From assembly GCA_028281105.1 (NCBI GenBank), contig JANQKQ010000040.1, positions 102,949 through 166,948 on the forward strand: a DNA stretch of 64,000 bases, written 5' to 3'. The stretch's first letter is position 1; each line of letters opens with the position of its first letter. Under the pieces are notes generated by a model, which saw only the letters and a program-made list of their open reading frames with translations, was not told the DNA's origin and made no database searches. The position numbers were made by a program, and so were the translations under genes. Shown here one piece after another: positions 35,595 to 46,166 of the stretch. This DNA comes from Rhizobiaceae bacterium (GTDB taxonomy: Bacteria > Pseudomonadota > Alphaproteobacteria > Rhizobiales > Rhizobiaceae).

Positions 35595-36637
35595 TGGATT
35601 CACGTTTGAAGTGCAACACGGTTGAAGATCTCATTTGGGGTTTTGAAGCCCAGACATTTTCTGGGTGTGTTGTTGTAGTTTTCTGCGATCGCCTTGAGCC
35701 GGCGAGCCGGGATTTTGGCCAGGTCGGATTTTCTCGGCAAGGTTCGCCGCATCCTGGCGATGGCGTTTTCGACCCCGCCCTTCTGCCAGGGCGCGTGCGG
35801 ATCGCAGAAGAAGGTCTCGACGCCGATCGTCTCGTGCAGCTTGTAGTGGTGAGAGAACTCGGTGCCGTTGTCGAAGGCGATGGTGCGGCAGACAGCCTTG
35901 GGCGCGGTGCGCACAAGCGCGGCGATCGAAGCGGCGACATGGGCGGCCCGTTTGGTGGTGATGCGGGCGATGCGTACGATGCGCGAGGCCCGCTCGTGCA
36001 GGACGAGGACATACTGGCCGTGCTTGGAGAACGCCATCAGATCGGCCTCCCAGTGGCCGGCCTGGGCACGGGTGTTGGCCGCTTGCGGGCGTTCGGCGAG
36101 CGGGCGGCGCGCCTTGATATGGTCGATCGTGCCGAGCCCGCCGCGGGCCAGCTTGCCGCGTCGGTGCTTGCGCCGCGGCAGCAGGCGGTGCCAGTAGTCG
36201 GCCTGGGCGCAGCGGTGATAGACGAAGCGGTAGATTGACTCGTGGCTGACGCGCATGGGAGCGTCGTCGAGCGCCAGCCGGCCGGCGATCTGTTCGGGCG
36301 ACCATCCCATCGCAAGGCGGTCGCGCACATGATTGCGTAACGCCGGCTGGCGCGCCAGCTTGAAGCGGGCGTCCCATCGTCGTCGCCGCGCGGCCAGCGC
36401 GTGGGCACGCTCGCCCTCATAGCCGCCGGGCCACTGCTTGGTTGGTTTTGCATTGCGGGCCAGCTCGCGGCTGACGGTGGAGGGCGCACGGCCGAGTTCG
36501 CAGGCAATGCGTCTGATCGATCGACCGGCTTGAGACAGCAGGTCGATGCGAATGCGCTCCTTCAAAGTGAGCTGATCATAGTGGCTTCCCATCGCACCAA
36601 CACCTTAGCAGATGTTGCACTTGTGGTGTGAGTCCAA
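35595..36637. mobile_element. IS30 family insertion sequence
   Basis: This is a compact element of about 1.04 kb with one transposase gene. The ends form an imperfect terminal inverted repeat. TGGATTCAC plus GAAGTGCAACA on the left (35595-35618) matches the reverse complement of 36613-36636 at 18 of 24 positions. The flanks are the two parts of one family A repeat: CCCGTCACC...GCCGGGG on the left continues as GGTCCAGGTGCG on the right. The insertion site is a G-run, so the target duplication cannot be fixed exactly. Confidence 0.88.
35600..36592 (-). CDS. IS30 family transposase
   Basis: This is the transposase of the insertion sequence, 330 residues. It has an N-terminal helix-turn-helix (SIRRIACELGRAPSTVSREL, about 25-44) that binds the element's ends, and a DDE catalytic core: D184 in HWEADLM, D241 in TIAFDNGTEF and E275 in KGGVENAIARMRR. 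The 33 residues between the last two are the spacing known for IS30. The frame is intact and the stop codon lies inside the left inverted repeat, so the element may be active. Confidence 0.95.
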   Translation of the reverse strand: MGSHYDQLTLKERIRIDLLSQAGRSIRRIACELGRAPSTVSRELARNAKPTKQWPGGYEGERAHALAARRRRWDARFKLARQPALRNHVRDRLAMGWSPEQIAGRLALDDAPMRVSHESIYRFVYHRCAQADYWHRLLPRRKHRRGKLARGGLGTIDHIKARRPLAERPQAANTRAQAGHWEADLMAFSKHGQYVLVLHERASRIVRIARITTKRAAHVAASIAALVRTAPKAVCRTIAFDNGTEFSHHYKLHETIGVETFFCDPHAPWQKGGVENAIARMRRTLPRKSDLAKIPARRLKAIAENYNNTPRKCLGFKTPNEIFNRVALQT

Positions 36638-36881
36638 GGGGTCCAGGTGCGCCTCTGCGGGTTCGTGGTTTGCGGCGGAGTGGTGAGCCGGCAACCCCGT
36701 TTTGAGATGGCTCGGCAAGAGCAACCCACACCGAGCAAGCGGTGACGCATCTGGATCCCCGCCTTCGCGGGGATGACGGCGATGGATGGGTGTGACGATG
36801 CCCCACCCCTATCGTAAGCCGGGTTTGACTGGCCGAAAGAATCCGCGAAAATGCCCGACCCGTCACGAGGACAAACCGAAC

Positions 36882-38633
<1,752 letters not shown>

Positions 38634-38948
38634 GAGGATGCGGGCGGACAGCGGATTGGGCGGATGATCTACAAGGTTCGCGCAAGGTTCACGCAAGACA
38701 CACCCCGGCCGCTTCGCCCGCTCGAGGGGCGACACCACCCTTCCTTCCATCACCCCGACGCAGGCCACGCCCCCTCCCGTCACCCCGGCAGATGCGCCGC
38801 CAAATCCGTTCACCAAGATTTGCATCCGGTTAACGAACCGGCGTGATAAAACGCGGCAAACGGCCGGTATGCGGCATCATCGGGGCCGCATAGACGCGTT
38901 TCGCGCAAGGGCCCCGTTGCGGCCTGGATGTAGCGGCAGGAGTGTTCG
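38634..38948. other. Intergenic region between mutL and the ccdA-like gene
   Basis: This 315-base gap holds a truncated family A left end (CTCCCGTCACCCCGGCAGATG near 38776, twenty bases of which are shared with other copies) and a perfect palindrome CCGGTT-AACG-AACCGG at 38826-38841, which may be an operator or a simple hairpin. AGGAG lies before the ATG of the next gene. No gene is supported. Confidence 0.5.
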
Positions 38949-39662
38949 ATGGAGCTTGTACTGGGCTATCTCGCCGGTCTTTTGACGGTGATCAACCCGT
39001 GCGTGCTGCCGATCCTCCCGATCGCGCTCGCCTCGTCGCTCTCAAGCCATAAATACGGTCCGCTCGCCCTGGCGGCGGGCATGAGCGTGGCGTTCACCGC
39101 TGTGGGCGTGTTCGTCTCGTCGATCGGTCCGTCGATCGGGCTCAACGATGAGCTGATCTCCCAGATCGCCGCCGCGTTGATGATCGGTTTCGGCCTGATC
39201 CTGCTGGTGCCAAACGCCAACGCGCGCTTCGCGCTCGCCACGGCCGGCGTCTCCGGCCGCGCCGATGAGAAGATGGGCGCGCTCGATCTGTCCGGCCTGC
39301 CGGGCCAGTTCACCGGCGGCCTGCTGCTGGGCGCGGTCTGGTCGCCATGCATCGGCCCCACCCTGGGCGGCGCCATCGCGCTCGCCTCCCAGGGCGGCAG
39401 CCTGCTTCAGGCAGGCGCGGTCATGGCCGCCTTTTCGCTGGGCATATCCACGATCATACTGGCGCTGGCCTACGGCGCGCGCGAGACCATCACCGCCCGT
39501 CGGGACGCCCTGAAGCGGTTCGCCGCGCGGGCCAAGACGATCACCGGCGCGGTCTTCGTCGCCGTCGGCGTCGCGATCTGGTTCAAGGTCCACCTGATGG
39601 CCGAGTTCTGGCTTTTGAGCGTCATGCCGGTGTGGCTGCAAAATCTTTCGGTATCGATCTAG
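38949..39662 (+). CDS. CcdA/DsbD-like transmembrane thiol transporter
   Basis: This is a membrane protein of 237 residues with about six helices, of the CcdA or DsbD central-domain type. These proteins carry electrons from cytoplasmic thioredoxin to the periplasm through a pair of membrane cysteines. Here they are in INPCVLPILPIALA and WSPCIGPTLGG, as in the family. No DsbD soluble domains are fused. The next gene, 14 bases downstream, encodes a periplasmic thioredoxin that is the natural partner. The target may be cytochrome c apoprotein or a peroxide defence thiol. Confidence 0.88.
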   Translation: MELVLGYLAGLLTVINPCVLPILPIALASSLSSHKYGPLALAAGMSVAFTAVGVFVSSIGPSIGLNDELISQIAAALMIGFGLILLVPNANARFALATAGVSGRADEKMGALDLSGLPGQFTGGLLLGAVWSPCIGPTLGGAIALASQGGSLLQAGAVMAAFSLGISTIILALAYGARETITARRDALKRFAARAKTITGAVFVAVGVAIWFKVHLMAEFWLLSVMPVWLQNLSVSI

Positions 39663-39676
39663 CAAGGAGATCCCCA

Positions 39677-40093
39677 ATGCTTCGAAGAACCTTCATCGCC
39701 GGTTGCTGCGCGGTTGTCGCGTCGGCCACGCTGCCCTCCCATGCGGCCAGCGGCTTCATCGACTACAGGCCCGGCGTGATCGAGCAGGCGCTGGCCCAGG
39801 GCAAGACCGTCTTCGTCGACTACAAGGCCGCCTGGTGCGTTACCTGCGAGGTCCAAAGCCGCGTCATCGGTGATCTGCTGAACGAGAACCCGGCCTATCG
39901 CCAGGCCATGACCTTCATTAGCGTCGACTGGGACGTCTATGGCCGCCAGCCGGTGTCCACCGACCGCAACATCCCGCGCCGCTCCACTCTGATCGTGCTG
40001 CGTGGCGATCGCGAACTCGGCCGCGTCGTGGCCGGGACCTCCAAGTCGGCCATCCAGGCGCTGCTCGATCTCGGCCTGCAGGCCGACGGCTAG
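39677..40093 (+). CDS. Periplasmic thioredoxin-fold protein
   Basis: This is a 138-residue protein with an N-terminal signal peptide (RRTFIAGCCAVVASATLPSH, cut after SHA) and a thioredoxin fold with the redox motif CVTC (C54 and C57). The sequence AWCVTCEVQSRV and the STLIVLRGDRE strand resemble the DsbD gamma domain. A strong ribosome site (AAGGAG) precedes the ATG at 39677. It probably accepts electrons from the CcdA-like protein encoded just upstream and passes them to periplasmic disulfides. Confidence 0.88.
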   Translation: MLRRTFIAGCCAVVASATLPSHAASGFIDYRPGVIEQALAQGKTVFVDYKAAWCVTCEVQSRVIGDLLNENPAYRQAMTFISVDWDVYGRQPVSTDRNIPRRSTLIVLRGDRELGRVVAGTSKSAIQALLDLGLQADG

Positions 40094-40179
40094 CAGCAAA
40101 GCCGACCATCACGGTTGACGCGCCGGGCCGGATTGGCCGATAGTTTCGGTCAATCGCCAGCGCGCTTGAGAGCACAGCC

Positions 40180-40389
40180 ATGAACCGGTTCGAGGGACCT
40201 GGGGCCGGCGAGGCCAAGGTCAGATATCTGCATGCGGACTTCCAGGTGATCTCACCGGGCGCCTACGTGCGCTGCGCGGTGACCGGCGCCACCATCCCGC
40301 TCGATGAGCTCAAATACTGGAACGTGGAACGCCAGGAGCCCTATGTGGACGCGGAGACCTCGTTCAAGCGGGATCTGGAGTTTCGGTAG
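40180..40389 (+). CDS. DUF2093 domain protein
   Basis: This 69-residue protein, mostly polar, belongs to DUF2093, a family found in alphaproteobacteria; its landmarks are VRYLHADFQVISPGAYVRCA and IPLDELKYWNVERQEPYV. The function is not known. In related genomes it often stands next to lpxK and mutL, as here, so it may have a role in envelope work. The Cys in VRCAVTG is a possible metal ligand. Spacing to the neighbours suggests its own promoter. Confidence 0.85.
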   Translation: MNRFEGPGAGEAKVRYLHADFQVISPGAYVRCAVTGATIPLDELKYWNVERQEPYVDAETSFKRDLEFR

Positions 40390-40487
40390 GCAGCCCCATT
40401 CTCCCCCGTCACCCCGCCGCAGGCCACTCTCTCTGCCTTCGCCGGGATGACGGCGGTGGGTGGGGTGATGCCGTGCCGCCAGCTCCC

Positions 40488-41540
40488 CTACGAAGCAACC
40501 TCCGCCAAATGCTCCGCAGCCAGCCGCCGCTCGGCGCGCTTGGCGGCGGTGCGCAGCGCGCGGTCGGGGAAGGCGGGGTCTTCGAAGGCCAGCTCGATCT
40601 CGATGACCCGGCTGGCCTTGAACAACCGGTCGTGCCATTTGCCCAGGCCCGCCAGTCGGGCCGCGTCCTTGGTCGTGGTGACCAGCTGGACCTTGGCGTG
40701 CTTGGCCGCGTCGAGCAGTTCGCGGATTTCTTCCTCCACATACAGGTGGTGATCGCCGAACGCGCGCCGCTCGACCACGTCCGCGCCCGCCGCCTCCAGG
40801 CTGTCGAAGAACTTGTCCGGATCGCCGATGCCGGCATAGGCGAGTACCTTCATGCCCTTGAGCTTGGTGCGGCCCTTGATCAGCACCCGGGCGTGCTCGA
40901 CCGGCTTGCCGTGGCGCGCGCAGACGCGTATCGCCTTGTCCGCGCCGCTGCCCGTTCCCATCACCAGGGTCACGTCGGCGCGCGCCATCTGCACCGAAAG
41001 CGGCGCGCGCAGCGGGCCCGCCGGATGGGCGAAGCCGTTGCCCAGCCCGCGAACCGCGTCGACGACCGCGATGGAATAATCCTTGGCCAGGTTCGGGCTC
41101 TGGAAGCCGTCGTCCATGATGATGAGGTCGCAGCCGGCGTCCAGCAGCAGCCTGGCTCCGGCGGCTCGGTTCGCCGACACGACGGTTGTCGCGGTCGCCG
41201 CGTGTGCGATCGGCTCATCGCCCACGTCGCGCGAATCGTGGCGTTTGGGATCGACGATCGTCGGCGCGACGATGCCGCCGCCATAGCCTCGCGTTAAAAT
41301 GCCAGGGGTGAAGCCGGCGTGCGCGGCGTGGCCGGCCAGGGCCTGCACCACCGGCGTCTTGCCGGCGCCGCCGGCGATGAAGTTGCCCACGCAGATCACC
41401 GGAACGGCTACCGAAGCGGCGGGCTCGGCCGCCATGCGCCGGCCGCTCACCCGGCCGTAGAACCAGGCAAGCGGGCTCATCGCCCAGGCCTGCCATGCGT
41501 GCCTGCGCCACCAGAATGGCGGTGCTTCGTCGAGCGCCAT
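40488..41540 (-). CDS. lpxK: Tetraacyldisaccharide 4'-kinase
   Basis: LpxK phosphorylates the 4' position of the lipid A precursor with ATP at the inner face of the cytoplasmic membrane. The P-loop is at 52-63 (GNFIAGGAGKTP), with LTRGYGGGI and IIMDDGFQSPNL as the further family motifs. The 350-residue length is normal. A membrane-associated N-terminal helix precedes the P-loop. Its ATG overlaps the waaA stop codon by one base, so the two are translationally coupled. Confidence 0.95.
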   Translation of the reverse strand: MALDEAPPFWWRRHAWQAWAMSPLAWFYGRVSGRRMAAEPAASVAVPVICVGNFIAGGAGKTPVVQALAGHAAHAGFTPGILTRGYGGGIVAPTIVDPKRHDSRDVGDEPIAHAATATTVVSANRAAGARLLLDAGCDLIIMDDGFQSPNLAKDYSIAVVDAVRGLGNGFAHPAGPLRAPLSVQMARADVTLVMGTGSGADKAIRVCARHGKPVEHARVLIKGRTKLKGMKVLAYAGIGDPDKFFDSLEAAGADVVERRAFGDHHLYVEEEIRELLDAAKHAKVQLVTTTKDAARLAGLGKWHDRLFKASRVIEIELAFEDPAFPDRALRTAAKRAERRLAAEHLAEVAS

Positions 41541-42850
41541 CAGGCGATCCCTTCGAGGTCCCGCTTCACGGTCAGGGGGAACACATAGGCGTCCAGCGTG
41601 TGGACGGTCCGGTCGAGCGCGCCGCGCATCTGGCGCACGGTTTCGCTGGCCGCCGCGATCATGCGCCTGCGCTCGGTCGCGTTGTGCAGCAGGAACTCCA
41701 CATTCGCCGCCAGCATGGCCTCATCGCGCACCAGCCGCGCGCCGCCGGCCTTGAGCAGGTTGCGATAGGAATCGCGGAAATTGTGCACGTGCTGGCCGGA
41801 CAGGATCGCCGTGCCGGTCATCGCCGGCTCAAGCGGGTTCTGTCCGCCGAACGCGGCCAGGCTGCGCCCGATGAACGAAACCGCCCCCAGCCGCAGGAAC
41901 AGGCCCATCTCGCCGATCGTGTCGCCGAGATAGACATGGGTCTGGTCGGTCAGCGGCTCGTTGGCGCTGCGCCGCGCCACGTTGAGCCCGGCGGCGCGGA
42001 GCAGGCGCACCACGTCGTCGCCGCGGTCGGGATGGCGAGGCACCACCACGGTGAGCAGGTTGGGCATGCGCTGCGCCACGGTGCGGTGCACGCGGGCCAC
42101 CACTTCCTCTTCGCCCAGATGGGTGCTGGCCGCGATCCAGGTGGGCCGCGTGCCGATGCGCGCCTTCAGCTCCTTCAGCTCCGCCTCGTCGCAGGGCAGC
42201 GCATCGGTATCCACTTTAAGATTGCCCGAGACCGTGACCGGCCGCGCGCCCAGTTCGCGGAACCGGTCGGCGTCGAGCTGGGACTGCGCGACCACATGGG
42301 CGAAATTGTCGAACAGCGCTTCCGCCAGCGCCGGCGCACCATTCCAGCGCTCATACGAGCGATCCGACATGCGCGCGTTGACGAGCACCTGCGGCACCCG
42401 GCGCGCCGACAGTTCCAGGATCGTCATCGGCCAGATTTCCGATTCGGTGAACACCGCGAGATCCGGGCGCCAGTGATCAAGGAACCGCTTGACCGCCGGT
42501 TTCAGATCGAGCGGCACATATTGGTGGAAAGTGCGCGCCGGCAGCCGGGTCTTGACCACGGCGGCCGAAGTGACGGTACCGGTGGTCATCACCGTGGCGA
42601 TGCCCAGCCCGTCGACCCGCTCGATCAGCGGGATGACGGCCATGGATTCGCCCACGCTTGCTGCGTGGAACCACACCAGCGGGCCGGCCGGCTTGTCGGC
42701 CGACGGGTAACCGTAGCGCTCGTAGCGCCGGGCGCGGTCCTCCTTGCCCTTGCGCGCGCGCACCGCCAGGAACGGCCCCATGAACGGATACATCGCCGAT
42801 CCCACCACGCGGTAGGTCTGCAAAGTGGCCCGTGCCCACCATCCGCTCAT
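41540..42850 (-). CDS. waaA: Kdo transferase
   Basis: WaaA (KdtA) transfers one or more Kdo residues from CMP-Kdo onto lipid IVA. The product of 436 residues has the family landmarks: an N-terminal membrane anchor, VWFHAASVGESMAVIPL with the catalytic Glu, and the donor-binding FIGRSLAAFGGQNPLEPAM near residue 310. It lies between the DUF374 acyltransferase (overlap of four bases) and lpxK (overlap of one base) in one operon. Confidence 0.95.
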   Translation of the reverse strand: MSGWWARATLQTYRVVGSAMYPFMGPFLAVRARKGKEDRARRYERYGYPSADKPAGPLVWFHAASVGESMAVIPLIERVDGLGIATVMTTGTVTSAAVVKTRLPARTFHQYVPLDLKPAVKRFLDHWRPDLAVFTESEIWPMTILELSARRVPQVLVNARMSDRSYERWNGAPALAEALFDNFAHVVAQSQLDADRFRELGARPVTVSGNLKVDTDALPCDEAELKELKARIGTRPTWIAASTHLGEEEVVARVHRTVAQRMPNLLTVVVPRHPDRGDDVVRLLRAAGLNVARRSANEPLTDQTHVYLGDTIGEMGLFLRLGAVSFIGRSLAAFGGQNPLEPAMTGTAILSGQHVHNFRDSYRNLLKAGGARLVRDEAMLAANVEFLLHNATERRRMIAAASETVRQMRGALDRTVHTLDAYVFPLTVKRDLEGIA

Positions 42851-43614
42851 TGCGGCACCCCGGTCAGTTCGTAGGCTCGCTGCGTGATGCGGTTCAACTC
42901 ATCCTCCAGGCGGAGTCTGGCCTGTTCGACTTGCTTGGCGCTTGCGTTGGCGGCGACCGCCACCGGCTCGCCGCGACAGATCGCGGTGCGGCCGAACGGC
43001 AGGTTGAGCGACATCCTGTCCCAAGCTTTGGAGAAGACATACCGCCTGCTCGAGGCGACCGCCAGAGGCACGATCGGCCGGCCGGATTTCTTGGCCAGCC
43101 GCACGATGCCGTCGCCGACTGTGCGGCGCGCGCCTTTGACCACGTCGGCGGTCTGCGCCACGTTCTCGCCGCGCTCCAGCGCCGCCAGCATCTCCAGAAA
43201 GCCGCGCATGCCGCCCTTCTCGATCGCCTTGGCCTTCTCGCGCCCGCCCGAGGCGCGGATCGCCTTCGAGCCGAACGCCTCGACCACCCGCGCGGTAATC
43301 TCGCCGTCCAGGTTGCGCGAGATCATCACCGAGGCCGGCAGGTCAATGCGCAGCGCCGGCAGCAGAAAGTGCTCACCATGCCACACCGCGAGAATGACCG
43401 GCATATATTGCCTGGTGTCGTCCAGCGCGTCGGCGGGTTCGACGATGAAGCGGTTGGTGCGGTAGACCAGGTTCAGGTATCGGATCGCCAGCCAAGCCGC
43501 GCAACGCGCGAACGCCGGGCTCGCCGAGATCGACCGGCCGGCCCGCGACAGCCAGCGCCGCTTCCCGCCACGATTAGGCGATCGTTTCGCCAGGGACTTA
43601 TCTCCTGCGCCCAT
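42847..43614 (-). CDS. DUF374 lysophospholipid acyltransferase-like protein
   Basis: This 255-residue protein belongs to the DUF374 group of acyltransferase-like proteins encoded beside waaA in alphaproteobacteria. It has an N-terminal basic stretch, then AVWHGEHFLLPAL with the His-x4-type active site seen in this family, and later GRPIVPLAVASSRRYVF. It probably transfers an acyl chain in lipid A or envelope assembly, but activity is unproved. It overlaps waaA by four bases (ATGA). Confidence 0.82.
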   Translation of the reverse strand: MGAGDKSLAKRSPNRGGKRRWLSRAGRSISASPAFARCAAWLAIRYLNLVYRTNRFIVEPADALDDTRQYMPVILAVWHGEHFLLPALRIDLPASVMISRNLDGEITARVVEAFGSKAIRASGGREKAKAIEKGGMRGFLEMLAALERGENVAQTADVVKGARRTVGDGIVRLAKKSGRPIVPLAVASSRRYVFSKAWDRMSLNLPFGRTAICRGEPVAVAANASAKQVEQARLRLEDELNRITQRAYELTGVPQ

Positions 43615-43650
43615 GCAAATCCGCGCAACTGACCTTGCCCGCGAAGCCGG

Positions 43651-43914
43651 TTAGCCGGCGATGCCGTCGCCGTCGGGGTCCAGCAGCCGGTGCATGTGGA
43701 CGATGAAATAGCGCATGTGCGCATTGTCCACCGTCTGCTGAGCCTTGGCCTTCCAGGCGGCATGGGCGCTCTTGTAGTTGGGGAACACGCCGACGATGTC
43801 GAGCGCTTCCAGGTCGCGGAACTTCACGCCCTGCAGTTCCTCCAGCTCGCCGCCGAATACCAGGTGCAGCAACTGGCGGTCGCCTTGCGATTGATCGTCG
43901 GTGGATTGAGACAT
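43651..43914 (-). CDS. DUF4170 domain protein
   Basis: This small soluble protein has 87 residues, with the conserved LLHLVFGGELEELQGVKFRD and VGVFPNYKSAHAAWKAKAQQ. It fits DUF4170, known only from alphaproteobacteria, whose role is unknown. Its place between cysQ-like and lipid A genes is conserved in the order. The spacing and orientation suggest it is in the same transcript. Confidence 0.85.
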   Translation of the reverse strand: MSQSTDDQSQGDRQLLHLVFGGELEELQGVKFRDLEALDIVGVFPNYKSAHAAWKAKAQQTVDNAHMRYFIVHMHRLLDPDGDGIAG

Positions 43915-43961
43915 CGCGCGACTCCGAGAAAGTGTCTGGCGGGTTGGATGTAAGCGGCCAA

Positions 43962-44750
43962 CTATTTAAGAAATCCGGCGGATTTCGCAAGGGCCATCAG
44001 CGCTTCATGCCGCCCCGGCGCGCTGGCGAATAGCGCGTCGCGCCTCAGCTTGCGCCGGTTGTAGCGCAGCCGATCGCCCCGCGGTCCGGTGAGCCGGCCG
44101 CCGGCGGCGTGCAAAATGAGGTCGGCGGCGGCCAGATCCCAGTCGTGCGCGCCCGGGCTGGCGAGCGCGGCGTCGACGTCGCCCTTGGCGGTGAGCGCGA
44201 TGCGGTAGGCGAGCGAGGGCACGAACGGATGGGCCTTTGGCCCTGCCGGCTGGCGCTCGTTCAGAAAATTGCCCAGCTTGCGCGGGCCGGCGATGGTCGA
44301 CAGTTCCCCGCCGCCCGCCGTGATCGCGGTGCCGTTGAGCAGCGTCCGCCCGCCGGACGAGGCGGCATAGGTCTCTTCGAGCGCCGGGCAGTGAATGACG
44401 GCGGCGACCGGCCGGCCGTTCTCGACTACGGCGGCGCAGATGCACCACTGGTCCGAGCCGTCGATGAAGCCGCGCGTGCCGTCGATTGGATCGACGATGA
44501 AGGTGCGGGAGCGCGTCAGCCGTCCCTCGTCGTCCTCGCTCTCCTCCGACAGCCAGCCGTAATCGGGCCGCGCTTCGAGCAACGCCTCCCTCAAGATCCG
44601 GTCGACTTCCAGATCCGCGCTGGTGACCGGCGAGTTGCCGGCCTTGGTCCACACTTGCGGGTCGGAGCGGAAATAGGTGAGCGCCACGGCGCCGGCATGC
44701 ACCGCCGCCTCGGCCATCAGTTCGACGTCGGCGCGGTCACCTGCCGCCAA
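43962..44750 (-). CDS. CysQ-like inositol monophosphatase family protein
   Basis: This is a metal-dependent phosphatase of the inositol monophosphatase fold, closest to 3'(2'),5'-bisphosphate nucleotidase CysQ, which removes pAp. It has 262 residues, with Glu in WLSEESEDDEGRL and the metal site IVDPIDGTRGFIDG (two Asp), then HDWDLAAADLILHAAGG near the end. An inositol phosphatase cannot be excluded. It overlaps the pmbA coding end by 14 bases. Confidence 0.9.
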   Translation of the reverse strand: MAAGDRADVELMAEAAVHAGAVALTYFRSDPQVWTKAGNSPVTSADLEVDRILREALLEARPDYGWLSEESEDDEGRLTRSRTFIVDPIDGTRGFIDGSDQWCICAAVVENGRPVAAVIHCPALEETYAASSGGRTLLNGTAITAGGGELSTIAGPRKLGNFLNERQPAGPKAHPFVPSLAYRIALTAKGDVDAALASPGAHDWDLAAADLILHAAGGRLTGPRGDRLRYNRRKLRRDALFASAPGRHEALMALAKSAGFLK

Positions 44751-46080
44751 CGGTCATGCCTTCCACCAGCAGGGTCGGCGCGTTGGTCGCGTAGCGGAAC
44801 TCCAGATCATCGGCCGCCGTCATGGCCATGAACATGTCCTTCAGGTTCCCGGCGATGGTGATCTCGGAGACGGGATAGGCGATCTCGCCGTTCTCGATCC
44901 AGAACCCGTCCGCGCCCTTGGAATAGTCGCCGGTGACCATGTTGATGCCGTGGCCGATGGTTTCGGTCAGATAAAGGCCGGACTGGATCGAGGAAATAAT
45001 GTCCTGCGCCGAGCGCTCGCCCGGCTGGATGTACAGATTGGTGGTCGACGGCGCGGTGCCCGAGCCGGACCGCGTGGCGCGTGCGTTGGAGACGAGCCCC
45101 AGTTCGTCGGCGCTGGCGCAGTCGAGCACCCATTCGCGCAGCATACCATCTTGGACAAAAGTGATCTTGTCCGGAGCGATGCCTTCTCCGTCCACCGGGC
45201 GCGAACCCATCCCGCGCGGGCGGTGCGGATCGCAGATCACGGTAACGCCCGAAGCGGCCACCTGCTTGCCCATCGCCTCGCGCAGGAAGCTGGTCTTGCG
45301 CGCCACCGACGCCCCGTTGATCGCGCCGGCCAGGCTGGCGAGAATGCCCGTCGACTGGCGCCGGTCGAACACGACCGGGAACGCACCGGAATCGACCTGG
45401 CGGGGGTTCAACTTGCGCGCGGTGCGCTCGCCCGCCGACCGGCCGATCTCCTTGGCGTCCTTCAGGTCTTCCAGGTGCGTGGTCGAGTGATAGTCGTAGT
45501 CGCGCTGCATGGCGGTGCCGTCGCCGGCGATCATCGCCGCCGACACCGAATTGCGCGAAGTGTGATAGGAGCCGACAAAGCCGGTCGAGGTGGCCAGCAC
45601 GAAGCCGGACATGCCCCAGCTCGCCCCCGCGCCGATCGACTTGTTGACCCCTTCGACGGCCAGTCCTGCCTCCTCGGCGGCGAGCGCGCGTTCGCTCAGG
45701 GCGGAAACGTCGGAGACCGTTGCGTCATACAGGTCCACATCGGCGATCTTACCGGCCAGCCGCTCCTTCGGCGCCAGCATCGCGTGCGGGTCTTCCGGCG
45801 AGACTTTCGCCATGGCCACCGCCCGCTCGGCCAGTGCTGCAAGATCGTCCGACTGGTTGGCCGAGACCGAGGCAACCCGCTTGCCGCAGAACACGCGCAG
45901 CGCGAACTCGTCGACCTCGGAACGGTCGGTATTCTCGATCTCGCCCTCGCGCACCGACACGCCCAGCGACGCGCTGCGCGCGATCACCACGTCGCACTGG
46001 TCCGCGCCCGCTTTCGTCGCCTTGTCGACCAGTTCGCCCGCGCGATCCTCGAGCGCGGACAGTTCCACCTGCTCGGTCAT
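44737..46080 (-). CDS. pmbA: TldE/PmbA-type metalloprotease subunit
   Basis: PmbA (TldE) is the partner of TldD in a heteromeric protease that degrades unfolded peptides and matures some modified peptides. The 447-residue product has the VREGEIENTDRSEVDEFALR start and the C-terminal INMVTGDYSKGADGFWIENG typical of the family. TldE lacks the zinc site itself. No tldD is in this window, so the partner must be elsewhere. AAGGAGA precedes the ATG. The overlap with the cysQ-like gene implies coupled translation. Confidence 0.94.
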   Translation of the reverse strand: MTEQVELSALEDRAGELVDKATKAGADQCDVVIARSASLGVSVREGEIENTDRSEVDEFALRVFCGKRVASVSANQSDDLAALAERAVAMAKVSPEDPHAMLAPKERLAGKIADVDLYDATVSDVSALSERALAAEEAGLAVEGVNKSIGAGASWGMSGFVLATSTGFVGSYHTSRNSVSAAMIAGDGTAMQRDYDYHSTTHLEDLKDAKEIGRSAGERTARKLNPRQVDSGAFPVVFDRRQSTGILASLAGAINGASVARKTSFLREAMGKQVAASGVTVICDPHRPRGMGSRPVDGEGIAPDKITFVQDGMLREWVLDCASADELGLVSNARATRSGSGTAPSTTNLYIQPGERSAQDIISSIQSGLYLTETIGHGINMVTGDYSKGADGFWIENGEIAYPVSEITIAGNLKDMFMAMTAADDLEFRYATNAPTLLVEGMTVGGR

Positions 46081-46166
46081 GAAATCTCCTTATGATCCGC
46101 GCATTTGCATAGTGGCCCGCGCCGGCCGCTTCAAGTAAATTACCGTTCACCAAAGACGAATCCGCC

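Larger units (their letters stand above)
35568..36779. repeat. Family A repeat split by IS30
   Basis: This is one family A copy interrupted by the insertion sequence. The left end occupies 35568-35594 and the remaining part 36638-36779. Joining the two flanks restores GCCGGGGTCCAGGTGCGC and the usual interior, with a normal right end (GATCCCCGCCTTCGCGGGGAT is a variant hairpin with compensating changes; only its central 18 bases matter here). It shows that the repeat was in place before the transposition. Confidence 0.8.
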
